From Tillus elongatus (lineage: Eukaryota; Arthropoda; Insecta; Coleoptera; Cleridae), in NCBI GenBank assembly GCA_964006375.1, contig OZ023267.1, positions 39,324,721 through 39,388,720 of the forward strand: a DNA stretch of 64,000 nucleotides. Direction: 5' to 3'. The notes beneath the pieces were generated by a model. The model did not search any database, was not told the DNA's origin, and saw only the letters and a program-made list of their open reading frames with translations. The first letter of the stretch is position 1. Every line of letters begins with the position of its first letter. This document shows, one piece after another, positions 47,511 through 58,160 of this stretch. Both the position numbers and the translations under genes were made by a program.

Positions 47511-48469
47511 CATTCAACCTTGCTGAATGCTAAATGATTATTTGGCGCCTGAGAAATCTTACTAGAACCAAATCAGGCTTATTTTGATCCAAAGATTATC
47601 TTTTGATCGTTGTGTTACGTAATAGAGGAGCTGGTTTTATAAATGGCAGGAATTTAAAAGTGAATGGGTTAGGCAAAAAAAGGCAAGTTGTTATATTCGA
47701 GTTTTTGTAAACCTAGTCACAAAACACATATTATATAATAGTTGGATAAACCAATAACAAAAATATGTAGTTTTATTTCGGGTTAAAAAATTTGCCACCT
47801 TGTGTATCTTAGAGTACAAGTTTAAGTTTTCTATGCGTAAGAAGGCCAATAAGTAGCAGAAAAATTACCAGGAGGTTTTATATATTATTTTTTTCAAACG
47901 CCAAATACTCGATTTGAAACGTCAAAATAAACGATTTTAAAAAAAAGATTCTGAAAGTAATGCACAGCCAAACAAAGATTTTTTATCTGTTTGACATAGT
48001 TTTAACCACATTTTTCCACGCCCAGGGTTGTGTCTTGATTTGAGGTTTAAATTCTCATCCTAGAAGTTTTTTGTTCGAATATTCCTAGGAAATCAATTAG
48101 AGAAGGTTTTCAAAATCTCTTGAATCCTAGTAACCGATCAGATTATGTTACTATTTAGCAAATTTTCGAAAAAAAATTAAGTTTGGTACGAAAAAAACGT
48201 CATAAAAAGTTAATATGATAGAGTTATTTATGTGCACATATTCATAATATATAAGTAATTGATCAATTGTTTTTACAAATGTCAAATGAAAGTTCAAAGA
48301 GGCGGACGTAAATAACCTTATTTTTGACAATTTGTGATATGAAAATATCAGTCTTTTTTCGCCTATATTCCTCTTCAAATTTTTGTAAAAGGTTAATATT
48401 ACGTAATTATACTTAATTACATTTTTTTTTTTCAATTTAAATTACAGAGTATATACTTTGAATATTATG
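47511..48469. other. AT-rich stretch with a tract-family scrap
   Basis: 47780-47930 resembles the tract-element body (AAGTTTTCTATGCGTAAGAA, GATTTGAAACGTCAAAAT). The remainder is unassigned. Confidence 0.4.
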
Positions 48470-48690
48470 TTTTTTAAAAGCGTTTTATAAACAATTATAT
48501 CTTGGCCGGTGAAGCTTTTGCGTAAATTGTTTGAATAGCTTACTTGGCCAGGAAAATAGGACCAGTTTTTGGGGAAAATTTTAATTTTGCTTTTGGAAAA
48601 TAATTTTACTCTTTCAAATATGAAAGTTATTTTCATGAAATATGGCACAGGGTCTGTTCCTTATAATTAGTGCAGCTTCTGCTGCTTTTG
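48470..48690 (-). repeat. Tract family module fragment
   Basis: ACAATTATATCTTGGCCGG, GGCCAGGAAAATAGGACC and TTTTCATGAAATATGGCAC match the region at 17565-17720 and the MITE-like module. Confidence 0.5.
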
Positions 48691-48794
48691 TTTATGAAAA
48701 TAGAAAAAAACTTTTTAAACTGAAGTTGTAGAACCTTCACAAGCTGTGAGAATCGGCTTTTGGAAAAACCAAAGTAATATCACAAAATATAATA

Positions 48795-48919
48795 AATTAC
48801 CTAATCTTACTTTTAGTGAGTTTTCTTAAAAAAATGAGGAGATCCAGACTTTTGAATTTTGAAAAAATTTCTTCAAATGAGCGCTAACTAAGCCCCCTAG
48901 AACACATATCCGGGGTCAG

Positions 48920-49000
<81 letters not shown>

Positions 49001-49325
49001 ATGTATGTATGTATCACACCGATAACTCAAAAAATAATGAGCCGATTTCGATCCAATTTGGTGAATTCTTTTTTGAATGGTATGGACAAGTTCATTAGCC
49101 AGGAAAATCGGACAAGGTTTTCCGGGAAAATTTTGCATTTTCTTTCGAAAAAAAACCATATCTCCGAAAATTAAAAAGCTATCGTAACCAAATTTGGCAC
49201 GCTAGTTTCTGTCAGAAAGAGTATCAAAATTAAGATCTCTGGGGTAAAAGACAAAGAAATTACAAGCCTCTGATCAAAAAAAAGTTGATACGTCAAAATT
49301 GGTAATTCTGGTAGTCGTACGTTAG
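48795..49325 (-). mobile_element. Tract element copy, distal part missing
   Basis: Half hairpin (AGTGAGTTTTCTTAAAAAAA at 48815), GAGGAGATCCAGACTTTTG, CACATATCCGGGGTCAG, a (TA)n tract (48922-48998), CACACCGATAACTC and body to about 49325. The CTGGACGC end is absent. Confidence 0.75.
48922..48998. repeat. (TA)n tract inside tract element
   Basis: About 77 bp of TA repeats, followed by a short (ATGT)n run. Confidence 0.97.
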
Positions 49326-49749
49326 TACGCATTAGCGCTTTGTGAGTTAAAATACGGCTCGAAATGACTAACAGGCTTCTAGATCTGTGTCTCAGCCGTC
49401 ATTTTCCTTCATATGAGAAAAAAATCCATTTAAGACCCAATTGTATGGTGTAAATAATCAATACGTTAGAAAATAATATACTAATACCTGTTAGTAGATA
49501 CTCGTCAATATCCGAGCGGTGAAAAGAGCAGGTTAGATTTCACAATGGACTCCTATAGCACGCGTTCTAATCCCAGTTAGTGACTTCACATTTTTTTTCT
49601 CTTTTATTTCATTTTACCGTTATCTGATCAGATTGTGTAATTCCGGTGATTTTTAGTGAGTTTTTGTATGACAAATTCAATTACGACGAGATGAAAACTT
49701 TTAAGACTTGAATCAATTTGAAATTAGTACAGATCACTGGTAATTATAT
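49326..49749. other. Unassigned stretch
   Basis: Nothing recognised beyond a tract-like scrap at 49650-49680. Confidence 0.3.
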
Positions 49750-50435
49750 GTGGAAAGGGTGTTTATATAGAGTTGCAAGATCACAACTCTACCTAAATTA
49801 TACGAAGGTGGCCTTAAATTAATTGATATTCAGAATACAGCCACCGCACTCCTTATAAAAACGCTTTTACTATCATGTGACAAAAATATATGTAAGATAA
49901 CGTACAAATCAATTAAACATCAATGCTTAAAGAACAAAAATTTGTATACAAATTATGAATTCAAAATGATAATATTTGTTAATAAAGATATCAATATAAA
50001 AGATGAAACTCTCATGTCAACAAAATAAATATATAATATCCTTTTAAATAAAAAGAAAACAGCTCCTTCAATTGGAATGAAAAATAATAATATCAAGTGG
50101 ACAAAAGTCTGGCCATTCCTAAACAATAAGTATATAACATCTGACTGGAAAACTACAGTTTTTGAGGTGATCAACAACATCATTCCAACTAGAGTTAAAA
50201 TGAAAAGACATTCGATAGTTGCCGAAGATTTGTGTATAGATTGTGGAAAACAAGACACAGTGCTATATAAAATAAAACTCTACTGTAAAAACCAGAGAAA
50301 TATGGGAGTGGACCAACAACATCTTAATCTGCGACTTGAGAAAAAATCTAGAGAACGAAAATTCTGTTCACTTGTGGATTGTTCAGAGAACAATAAGGTT
50401 TGCAGAAGGGCAGTAGTAGGCGTGGAAACATAATT
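49750..50435 (+). pseudogene. LINE C-terminal fragment
   Basis: Reads LPKLYEGGLKLIDIQNTATA (49785 onward), then after a TAA a second block KNNNIKWTKVWPFLNNKYIT, SDWKTTVFEVINNIIPTRVK and LCIDCGKQD. The order 'EGGLGLxDI..KxxALL', then 'W..VW..L', then 'WK..V....N.I.PT', then a Cys-x2-Cys is what the C-terminus of L1/Tx1-like LINE proteins looks like. The RT domain is gone. The frame after 50270 is probably shifted. Confidence 0.5.
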
Positions 50436-50552
50436 GCTAAGAACATTTAATTTATAAGTAAAGTTAGTTATAGGAAAATTCTCTACACCAAGTAATGTAA
50501 ATATTACATATAATTGTAGGTTAAAAATTTTATTAAAGTTTTATTACCTCGT

Positions 50553-50815
50553 TACTATGTCTAAATTCGCTTAGTTCGACAAGTTAAATCCCGAAAGTAA
50601 CCTCCGCTCCTTAAACAGGATGTCAAGAGATTTTGATAATAGAAAGGACGAAAACCTATGGACATGGTCAATATCGGCACAAATTTATTGTGATATTAAC
50701 AAGTCATGTGAATTTGAGGGTTTTAAGGATATTATAAGGGCTAACAGATATATAAAAATTAAAAATAAATCTATAAAAAAAAATTTAAAGGGAATATTTA
50801 AATTTTAGGACAATA
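50553..50815 (+). pseudogene. Possible LINE ORF end
   Basis: Frame SRDFDNRKDENLWTWSIS, then SCEFEGFKDIIRANRYIKIK, followed by A-rich DNA. It may be the last part of the same LINE as 49750-50435. This rests on position and composition rather than a motif. Confidence 0.3.
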
Positions 50816-51842
50816 ACTTAAGAATAATATATGTATCTTGTAAAAATTTCAACTATATTCTTCTTGTATTGTGAAATATGTAGCAAGTCTTAGTTAATAA
50901 AAAATTTAAAAAATATATAAAAGTCATTAAAATGCAAATTATTTTGCTTCTCCTATTTAACAAATTAAAATTTGAATAACTATTGAACCAACAACAATAA
51001 AAATAAACACTCGAAAAAAGATATGTCTAAACAAATATAATAAGCTTGAGAGATGACTAAAAATAGAAATGCAATAAATTTTTTACGTAGTTTTAACAAT
51101 GCCAAGGATTTCGATTTATTATCGTTAAAATTTTTACAACAAAACTTTTGACTACATTATATATATTCCTATCATTGTTGTTAGATCATTGGCATCTTTA
51201 AAATCGGCAACGGTCTCCTTAGAGGATGACTTTTTAATTGTTATTGTCGTTGTGGTCATTATACTTTATTTATTTCGACAATTCCAACTTTTATGCAAAT
51301 CTTTTAACATGTAACAATCCTTTCCCACAATAAAAAGTAACGAATGTGTTTTTTATACTAGATCGTGAAATATTGCCAACGATTTGATGAAAAACATCCT
51401 ACTTTTGTATGCAAATTAGGCAATAATTAGTCATGTGTGTCAGATATTATTATTTTAGCCCACTGTTCAGATAATTCGGTGTTGTTATTGATTATTTTTG
51501 AAGCATGAATATTCATAAAATCGATCTTGTATTCAAATAACTGTTTTGTTAGTTCGCTTTTCTCGATGCAAGGCGACTTTTTACACATCCCGTCTCTATC
51601 TTAATTCGTATAATGCTTATGAATTATTCAAAGGGTTTTAAACAACTTAATTTTTTTTCTAGTGTTACAACATTGCTGTATTATGTCTCAAATGGTATAT
51701 CTATGGTCACTTAGCAAGTAAACATTGATTTTTTATCCACTAAAGTGGTATTGACTACCATAGTGAGATTATACAATCGTTAATTATATACTTTACACAA
51801 TAGAAAAGCTAACTGGCAATCACATTAACCAAATATGTAAAA
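50816..51842. other. AT-rich stretch, no gene seen
   Basis: No frame over 60 codons with any motif. No repeat match recognised. Confidence 0.4.
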
Positions 51843-52060
51843 GCCTGGACGCAGCAAGTGCGTTATGGTATTGAATTTTCATAGAAATGATCTGGCACCA
51901 AATATTTTCTATAACTTTTTTTCCTGTAATATAGAAACCTAAATTTAGGCACATAGTTTCTCTTTAATGTCATAAACTTGTGTACCAAATTAGAATACCA
52001 TACCTTTATTATTTTCGGAGATATAATTTTTTCCGATTTCCCTGGCTAACGAATCAAGAT
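51843..52060 (+). repeat. Tract element, 5' part only
   Basis: CCTGGACGCAGCAAGTGCG at 51843, GAATTTTCATAGAAATGATC, ATCTGGCACCAAATATTTTC and a body like 27429-27700. Ends abruptly where LINE coding sequence starts. Confidence 0.75.
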
Positions 52061-52104
52061 AGAGTTTATAACGTCACCGTATAAAAAACTAAATAAAAAC
52101 CCGA

Positions 52105-53362
52105 TTTTTTGATCGCAGATCACCTGACTAAAGTTTTCAAGCCAAATGAAAACGATCCAACAATATGTTACAGAGAAAGAGAGTCCTTCATAGACGTGCC
52201 GTGTCAAATGTCACTTCCAGTTAAGCCATTTACGAAGAAAGAAATAAAAGCCAAAATCAAGAAACTAAAGGCAAAAAAGCCCCAGGTTACGACCTTATCA
52301 CAGAAAAACTGCTTCAATATCTTCCTGAAAAAGCAGTTTCTTTGCGGACCACAATCTACAATCGTATGATGAACCTATCCTATTTCCCAGCTTTATGGAA
52401 ATACGCCTTGATTATTATGATAGCTAAGCAAGGCAAACCTGAACATGAGGTTGCATCTTATCGACCTATAAGCTTGCTATCCATACTAGGCAATATAGCA
52501 GTGATTTTTTTCTACGAAAATTCACTAAAATGTATTATAGTCTTTGATTCTAGAATACTGTGGTCTCTGCAAGCGCAGTCGTAATGTTTGTAAATAATGC
52601 TATCACAACGTTTGTTAGACCGGGGTTTCTTTCATTTGTCTTGAGATATATTTTTACACCTCACTCCAGTGTTAAAATCAATTGTATTTTCCTCACTATT
52701 TTAAACACGTGGGTGGGGGACTGCATTGTATATCAATACCACTGCATCGACTGAAGTTGTTCGGAAATATTAACGCACACCTAACCCGAATTCATTCCCC
52801 GTTGCTATTGACCTACTCATATTCGCGGAATATGTTAGAAGACGTGGTACCTACTTCATTGCAAGTCACTATTAACCGACTATTTATGAAATCAAATAAG
52901 TAAATTAAATCGATTGTCATAAAATATGTAGTGTATTAAGACTAAGGGAAAAATAAATAAAACATATTTAACCGTGCACATTTTAATTATGAGGGTGTGC
53001 GGCGCACACCTAGCTCACCAGGAGAAATCGCCACTGCAATAGCTGAAAGACTATTGCTGAAGAGGCTAAGGAAAGATGTTAACCTGCATAATATAATACC
53101 AAGACACCAACTAGGCTTTAGAGAACATCACTCCACACTCCAGCAAATTCACCGAATAGTCAACCAGTCTTGAAAACAACGAATTTTGTAGTGCAGTGTT
53201 TTTAGATTCCTCTCAAGCATTCGATAAAGTATGGCACACTGGACCCTTATACAAGAATCTTCTACCACAGCCATACTATTTGTTACTAAAATCCTACTTG
53301 TCAGATCGTTACTTTTGTGTGAAACACAATGATGCGATTGGCGTTATAAATTCTGTCTTGAT
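52105..53362 (+). pseudogene. Jockey-like LINE reverse-transcriptase fragment, split by a hAT insertion
   Basis: Coding blocks before the insertion: FIDVPCQMSLPVKPFTKKEI, the RT entry ASYRPISLLSILGN (52455-52500) and others. After it: LLLKRLRKD, then PRHQLGFREHHSTLQQIHRI, motif A LDSSQAFDKVWHTGPLYKN and KSYLSDRYFCVKHND. Removing 52499-53036 and the duplicated target joins GNIA to ERLLLKRL in one frame. It also has stops and frameshifts (for example at 53173) and lacks the YADD motif and 3' end. It is a different family from the intact LINE. Confidence 0.8.
52499..53036 (-). mobile_element. Non-autonomous hAT-type element inside a LINE
   Basis: 538 bp. Ends are CAGTGATTTTTTTCTACG on the left and the inverted form of CAGTGGCGATTTCTCCTGG on the right. 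Target: the LINE reads CAATATAG before the element (52491-52498) and CAATAG after it (53037-53042), an 8-bp duplication that has lost TA. An inverted relative forms 46050-46555. The left end contains one strand of the tract-element hairpin (CTACGAAAATTCACTA). No transposase. Confidence 0.75.
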
Positions 53363-53484
53363 ATTCGTTTTTGTCCAAGTAGTTTAAGTGAGGGGTGTTA
53401 ATAGCATTTTTAAAAAAAAACAATTTGCAACTAACATTTTTGACAAAAAATACTTTAATAAACTTGCTAGGTGACCCAAAAACA

Positions 53485-53867
53485 AGGATAGTACGAACAA
53501 AATGTTACTGTTTGTTGTGGTTTGTGGCACGGTACCTCATTTTTTTTAATGCAGATGGAGATGCAGTAATAGTAAATTGTGAGCGTTATCGATTAATGTA
53601 ACAGATTTTTTGTGCCAAAAATTGGATGAAATTAAATTGCAACATATGTTTTCCAAGAAGATGGTGCAACTCCACATTTTGCCAATGCCACTATGGAGTT
53701 ATTGAGAGAAATGTTTGGTGAGTCTGTAATCTCCAGGAACGGAACTGTTAATTGGTCACCAAGAAGTTGTGATTTAACACATTTGGATTTCTGGGGGTAT
53801 TTTAAATCCCTGGTCTATGCCAACAAACCTCGAACTGGAGACGCTTTGAAATTGAACATCTAACAAG
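53485..53867 (+). pseudogene. Mariner-like transposase C-terminal fragment
   Basis: Frame-corrected text reads WFVARYLIFFNADGDAVIVN, then KLDEIKLQHM, FQEDGATPHFANATMELLRE (second catalytic Asp near 53665), NGTVNWSPRSCDLTHLDFWG (third acidic position) and FKSLVYANKPRTGDALKLNI. The first Asp block and the helix-turn-helix are missing. A Penelope-like terminal repeat abuts at 53868. Confidence 0.75.
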
Positions 53868-53910
53868 TACACTTGGAGAACACCCAAATCACCACAACAC
53901 ATATTTCAGA

Positions 53911-53955
53911 GACCTTACGATCGTTTCGTTGACCAAGTCAACATCTTCAGAGGAA
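53911..53955 (-). ncRNA. Hammerhead-ribozyme-like motif
   Basis: On the minus strand: CCT, CTGAAGA, one unpaired T, a perfect 6-bp stem GTTGAC-TTG-GTCAAC, GAAA, a short self-complementary CGATCG segment, TA and AGG. These match, in order, stem I 5' strand, the CUGANGA core, stem II, the GAAA core, stem III, the cleavage-site U-H and stem I 3' strand (CCU pairs AGG). The extra base before stem II departs from the consensus. The very short stem III is the form described for retroelement hammerheads, which often act as dimers. Confidence 0.55.
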
Positions 53956-54525
53956 GAAAAATTCTAACATAAAAAACTAGATCCCGTATATTTATATCGC
54001 GTCAAAGAAAACGAACTAGTCCGAAGGAAAGTTGTCGTAAAAGAACGATCGTTAGTTTATTGCGCAGTGAAACAGGTCGGAGACCTGCTTTAATCTTTTG
54101 GTCGACAAATTTATGACCCTTATCTAATATAGGTTTAAAAAGGACCGGCGTTCTTTAAAGAGACAGCACGTTTCCTTTCGATCTAGAACTTTACAATGTG
54201 GATATTGGTTTATGCCGATAAAGACATCTGCTGAGATAAACAACATAAACTCAAATCATCTCTTTTAAAAATAGAAAACTAAAACCCAGATGTCTGTCTC
54301 ACCGTGTTAACTTTAACTAAGGAAAAATAGTTCAACTAAAATACTACACAAAAACTAAATATTGATTTTAATTCTACGTGAAAATATTTATATTGACTAC
54401 ATAGATACAAAAACCGAATAGGTATTTAAATCAAGACAAACATAGTGATTAGTATATGTATAAACCGGTCGAGTTATTGACCATAATTTATTATTCTACC
54501 AGACTAATTATGAGTATTTAAGCGG

Positions 54526-56052
54526 TCAAATGCAAAGAGCAAACAATGGGCTAGAGATTACAGGTGGCGCACGATTTAATGAAGTTTTGTTCTTAATAGA
54601 CCTTAATATAAAAATACTTTCTAATGAATCAAGCATAGTTTGATGTCTGACATTTTTGACAAGTTTCAAATTTTCTTTGTCAATGTGGTGGTTATTATCC
54701 CACATATGTTGTGCCACACAAGATTTGTCTACCGTACCATATCGTAACTGTGCGAGATGTTCACGAAATCTGGTGGCTATGTTTCTCCTAGTTTGGCCCA
54801 CGTATTTAAGATCACAATCTTTGCAACTAATCTCATAAATTCCGGACATTTCAGTGACTTTGTCTTTGTCTTTCGTATTACCCAACAAATTTTTTAAATT
54901 ACTTTTCGTCGAAAACGTCAAATGTAAATCGGCTTTCTTAAAAATACTTTCCAAACCCTTTGTGATTCGTGGTTCATAAGGTAAACATACAAATTTTTTC
55001 TCGATTTTATCATTCTTAAATGTCGTACATTCAGATATCAACTTCTTTGTTCTGTGTTTGTTAACTAATTTGTCTATTAAACCATCCGAGTAACCGTTAT
55101 ATCTCGCCACATGTTTTATGTATTTTAATTCTGTATTAAATCTATTTTTACTCAACGGAAAATTTATCAATCTATTTACTAAGAAATTGAAACTAGCCGT
55201 TTTTTGTGCAAACGCATGGTGTGAGTCATTAGGAATATAATTAATAGTAGCCGTTTCCTTCCTATAGACATCAAATTCAAGCGAGCCTTTATTTTTATTT
55301 TTAATAACTAGTACATCTAGGAACGAAAGTTTATTGTTAATTTCTATTTCGTGGGTAAATTTTATTGAATCAAATTGACTATTTAGTTTTTCAGTAAATT
55401 CTTCAACCTTACATGTATTTGTGTCAAACACTGCAAAAATATCATCGACATAACGCAACCAAACTCTAGAGAAATACCCACTTTTATTTTTTAAATCCGT
55501 CTCAAATCTTCTCATAAACAAATCTGCAATAAAAGGCGATAATGGATTGCCCATAGCTGTGCCTTCAGTTTGTTCAAAGAACTCATTGTTAAATTGGAAA
55601 ATATTTTGTTTTATACAAATGCTAGTTAGAGTTAAATATTCTTTGCAGACGTCTTGACTTATATTGTTCAATTTTAATAATTCTTCCAAATACTCCAACG
55701 TTTGTTTTGTGGGTACACTAGGAAATAATGACGTCACGTCGAATGACATCAAAATCTCTCCTTCCAATAATTTAACATCTTTAATTTTATCAATAAAATC
55801 AAGGGAATTTAGCACCGAACAACTTTTCTGTTTAATAGGTAGTCTTTTAAACTCGTTTGACAACCACTTTGCCAAGTTATATGTTGGAGAATCTATAGCC
55901 GAAATGATAGGCCTCATTAATTTTCCCGGTTTATGGATTTTCGGGAGACAATATTTTTTGGGGACTTTCGGATTAGAAACTTGTAAACGTGTTCTTAAAT
56001 CCTTTGTTATGAGATTTGGACATAGTGAACATCTAACGCTGCATTTATGAAA
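54526..56052 (-). CDS. Penelope-like reverse transcriptase with GIY-YIG domain
   Basis: 508 codons open without a stop; the first ATG (MRPIISAI) is at 55917, giving 463 residues. The frame is already coding upstream of it (KVPKKYCLPKIHKPGK), so the real start has been lost. RT blocks: LMRPIIS, FDVTSLFPSVPT (motif A), GTAMGNPLSPFIADLFM (motif B), LRYVDDIFAVFD (motif C near residue 157), then LSFLDVLVIK. The C-terminal GIYEISCKDCDLKYVGQTRR near residue 359 with RFREHL is the GIY-YIG nuclease core. The CxxC in the loop between GIY and YVG is typical of Penelope-like elements. The preserved frame suggests recent activity or recent insertion. Confidence 0.9.
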   Translation of the reverse strand, partial: FHKCSVRCSLCPNLITKDLRTRLQVSNPKVPKKYCLPKIHKPGKLMRPIISAIDSPTYNLAKWLSNEFKRLPIKQKSCSVLNSLDFIDKIKDVKLLEGEILMSFDVTSLFPSVPTKQTLEYLEELLKLNNISQDVCKEYLTLTSICIKQNIFQFNNEFFEQTEGTAMGNPLSPFIADLFMRRFETDLKNKSGYFSRVWLRYVDDIFAVFDTNTCKVEEFTEKLNSQFDSIKFTHEIEINNKLSFLDVLVIKNKNKGSLEFDVYRKETATINYIPNDSHHAFAQKTASFNFLVNRLINFPLSKNRFNTELKYIKHVARYNGYSDGLIDKLVNKHRTKKLISECTTFKNDKIEKKFVCLPYEPRITKGLESIFKKADLHLTFSTKSNLKNLLGNTKDKDKVTEMSGIYEISCKDCDLKYVGQTRRNIATRFREHLAQLRYGTVDKSCVAQHMWDNNHHIDKENLKLVKNVRHQTMLDSLESIFILRSIKNKTSLNRAPPVISSPLFALCI

Positions 56053-56287
56053 TTACTCTTGATTTATTGCAAAAGTCAACGAAGCCGAGGTGGATATTTC
56101 AATGATGTGTTATTCAGAACATAACAGTAACACGGTGTACTTTGAAATTAAAAAATTTTGCCTTTATCTCAAATATTTTATATTTTATTTAGTTTTAGAA
56201 ACATATCGTTTTTCTTGGAAAACCCATTAGAATAGCATATACTCATCGAAAGTCTTAAGGTTTAGGCGATATTAATTTATTAGTGAA
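56053..56287. other. Unassigned AT-rich spacer
   Basis: Lies upstream of the truncated Penelope-like frame. No homology to its expected N-terminus recognised. Confidence 0.35.
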
Positions 56288-56480
56288 TTTTCATTGAGCA
56301 AATAATTTACTAATAGATAGGTCACGATTAGTGCTGTAAACAATTCTCGAATAATCGATTAATCGAGAGCTGCGATTTTTCACATTACACAAATTCGAGA
56401 AAATCGAATAATCGAACAATCGATTAATCGATTTTATCGAATACCTGCGATGTGAAAAATAGCGAATTTAGATTAATGGA
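56288..56480 (+). repeat. Half hairpin of tract family, then CGATTAATCG array
   Basis: AGTGAATTTTCATTGAGC with TTACTAATAGATAGG (56282-56322) is a decayed tract-element hairpin. TAGTGCTGTAAACAATTCTCG (21 bases from 56331, first 8 hAT-like) then leads into repeated self-complementary words ATCGATTAATCGAT through 56440. The arrangement mirrors 31380-31522. Confidence 0.45.
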
Positions 56481-58059
56481 TTAATAGAATAATCTAATAA
56501 AACTAATCAATGAACGGGCAAACAGGACACTGAATCAGTCAATGATTGATCATTGCAGTAATACATGTACAGGGGTCCACGATAAGGTAGTATCACTTAG
56601 CTTCTTATTAGTTGAGATTTTGAGATAGAAGTCAATTAACTGGTCAGAGTGGTGCAGAATTTTATGCTGAGTAATGCTTTTCACAAAACAATTGAATTTT
56701 CACGCATTGCGCATTTATTTCTAGAAAGCTAATAATGCGCGGATGATACTAAAAAAATATGAAAAATTATATACTCATATAATTGACATATGACATGACA
56801 TATCATGTGGATAAGAAAAAACACTGAATCCAAATTCCAAATATGAAAAAATCATATGTGGCCGCTATAAAATAATCAAAGTTAATGCAAATATTTCGGA
56901 GATCCTGTAACATAGTATGCTTGCTTTATAGTCTTAAATATGTAATTATGATTTCCATTCTCATTGCTATGCAAGATTTTTCATAACGTGTATCTAAACA
57001 AAATTGTTTCTGATGAGTTATGAAGCCATTTCATTAAAGCATTTTTAACAGTATTGGATAAAACTGATATTGAAAAACAAGCCACATTAGTATGTATCCA
57101 ACGTTCACATTCTAACAGTTTCTGTTCACGATGTAAGCAATCTGAGGCAGGCGCTCTGTACTTCCTCATTTAAATGCCTATGGGAGTACAATAATTAAGT
57201 AAGGTTTTCTCTACTAATAGTGGAGCAAAGAGATGAGATCTTAGCGTTATTTCGCGGCCGCTCTTTGTGACTCCACATGGTATTTCAATCGGGAGCATGT
57301 TCTAAAGCTGCAGGACGATTGTATCGGTCGGTATTTATTCGGTAGTTGGCCAAGAAGACTGTATCTCTATCTGGAAGCCGGGAGCTACTATCTCTATTAC
57401 AGCCTACGGACTGGTTGATTATTTTACATTTACACGCATTTCTGTGTACATTGCTGTTTCTTTCCTTTTGTCCTGGCTACTGATAGAATAGTTATTGCCG
57501 TTACTGATTCATTCCACTTACCGTTTCAACAAAGAGATTCTTTATCTACACGCTCTCATGTTAATTAAACATGGCTACTGAAGATGTTGCATACTAGAGT
57601 GAGTTTTTATATTGACTACTAACTAAAGCAGCAGAATAACTTAATCTCCAGCTGTACCTTCAATTTAACCATTCTTTGCACTAGTACATGATCTCTATTT
57701 TGTTTAGCAAAAGTTTGGATGCAGTCATTTTCTTTATTTAACTAGCTAATAAGTACCACTTCGTGCGTTGCTGGAAACGTATATAATTCTTTGAATGTAC
57801 CGGTTTTTGTTAGACTACCGAAGTTATGCAACGTCGGTTCTAATCAGTATTTGAATTGATGAGCGCTTAAGAACGTTTGGGGATGTTGCCACTTTTGAAT
57901 GCCATAGGCGACAGGAAACTACCACGTTGCATCCTGTTCCAAACAACAACCATAATATTCGTGGTCATCACAATATAAGCGCCACAGTTCTTTATCGGCA
58001 CCATCATGAACCTGTCTCCGGTAATTGTCTGTCATTTTATTGTAGCTTCCGAATTGTAC
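56481..58059. other. Unassigned stretch
   Basis: Holds short frames only (for example minus 56981-57169). A GCGGCCGC site lies at 57255. The 3' part may belong to the R1-like LINE that becomes recognisable at about 58060, but I cannot see clear coding there. Confidence 0.35.
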
Positions 58060-58160
58060 TACGAGGTTACGAGAGTTTTTGCCTTGATATAGGAACCTTG
58101 TTTATTGGTCAAACTATCTCTTCTTTTATGAGAAGAAGGGGGATTTACGATAGTCTAGTA

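Larger units (their letters stand above)
53868..56052 (-). mobile_element. Penelope-like element, 5'-truncated
   Basis: On the minus strand an open frame (54526-56052) encodes reverse transcriptase plus a GIY-YIG domain. About 660 bp of 3' flank follows. That flank includes a hammerhead-like core (53911-53955) and ends in the AACACCCAAATCACCACAAC block, shared with fragments at 43243-43385 and 60537-60838. Penelope-like elements are known to carry hammerhead motifs in their terminal repeats. The N-terminal third of the protein and the upstream terminal repeat are missing. Confidence 0.75.

Noticed and set aside
54656..54838. Plus-strand frame across the GIY-YIG region, and 55664-56050 plus
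   Set aside because: Antisense shadows of the Penelope-like reading frame.
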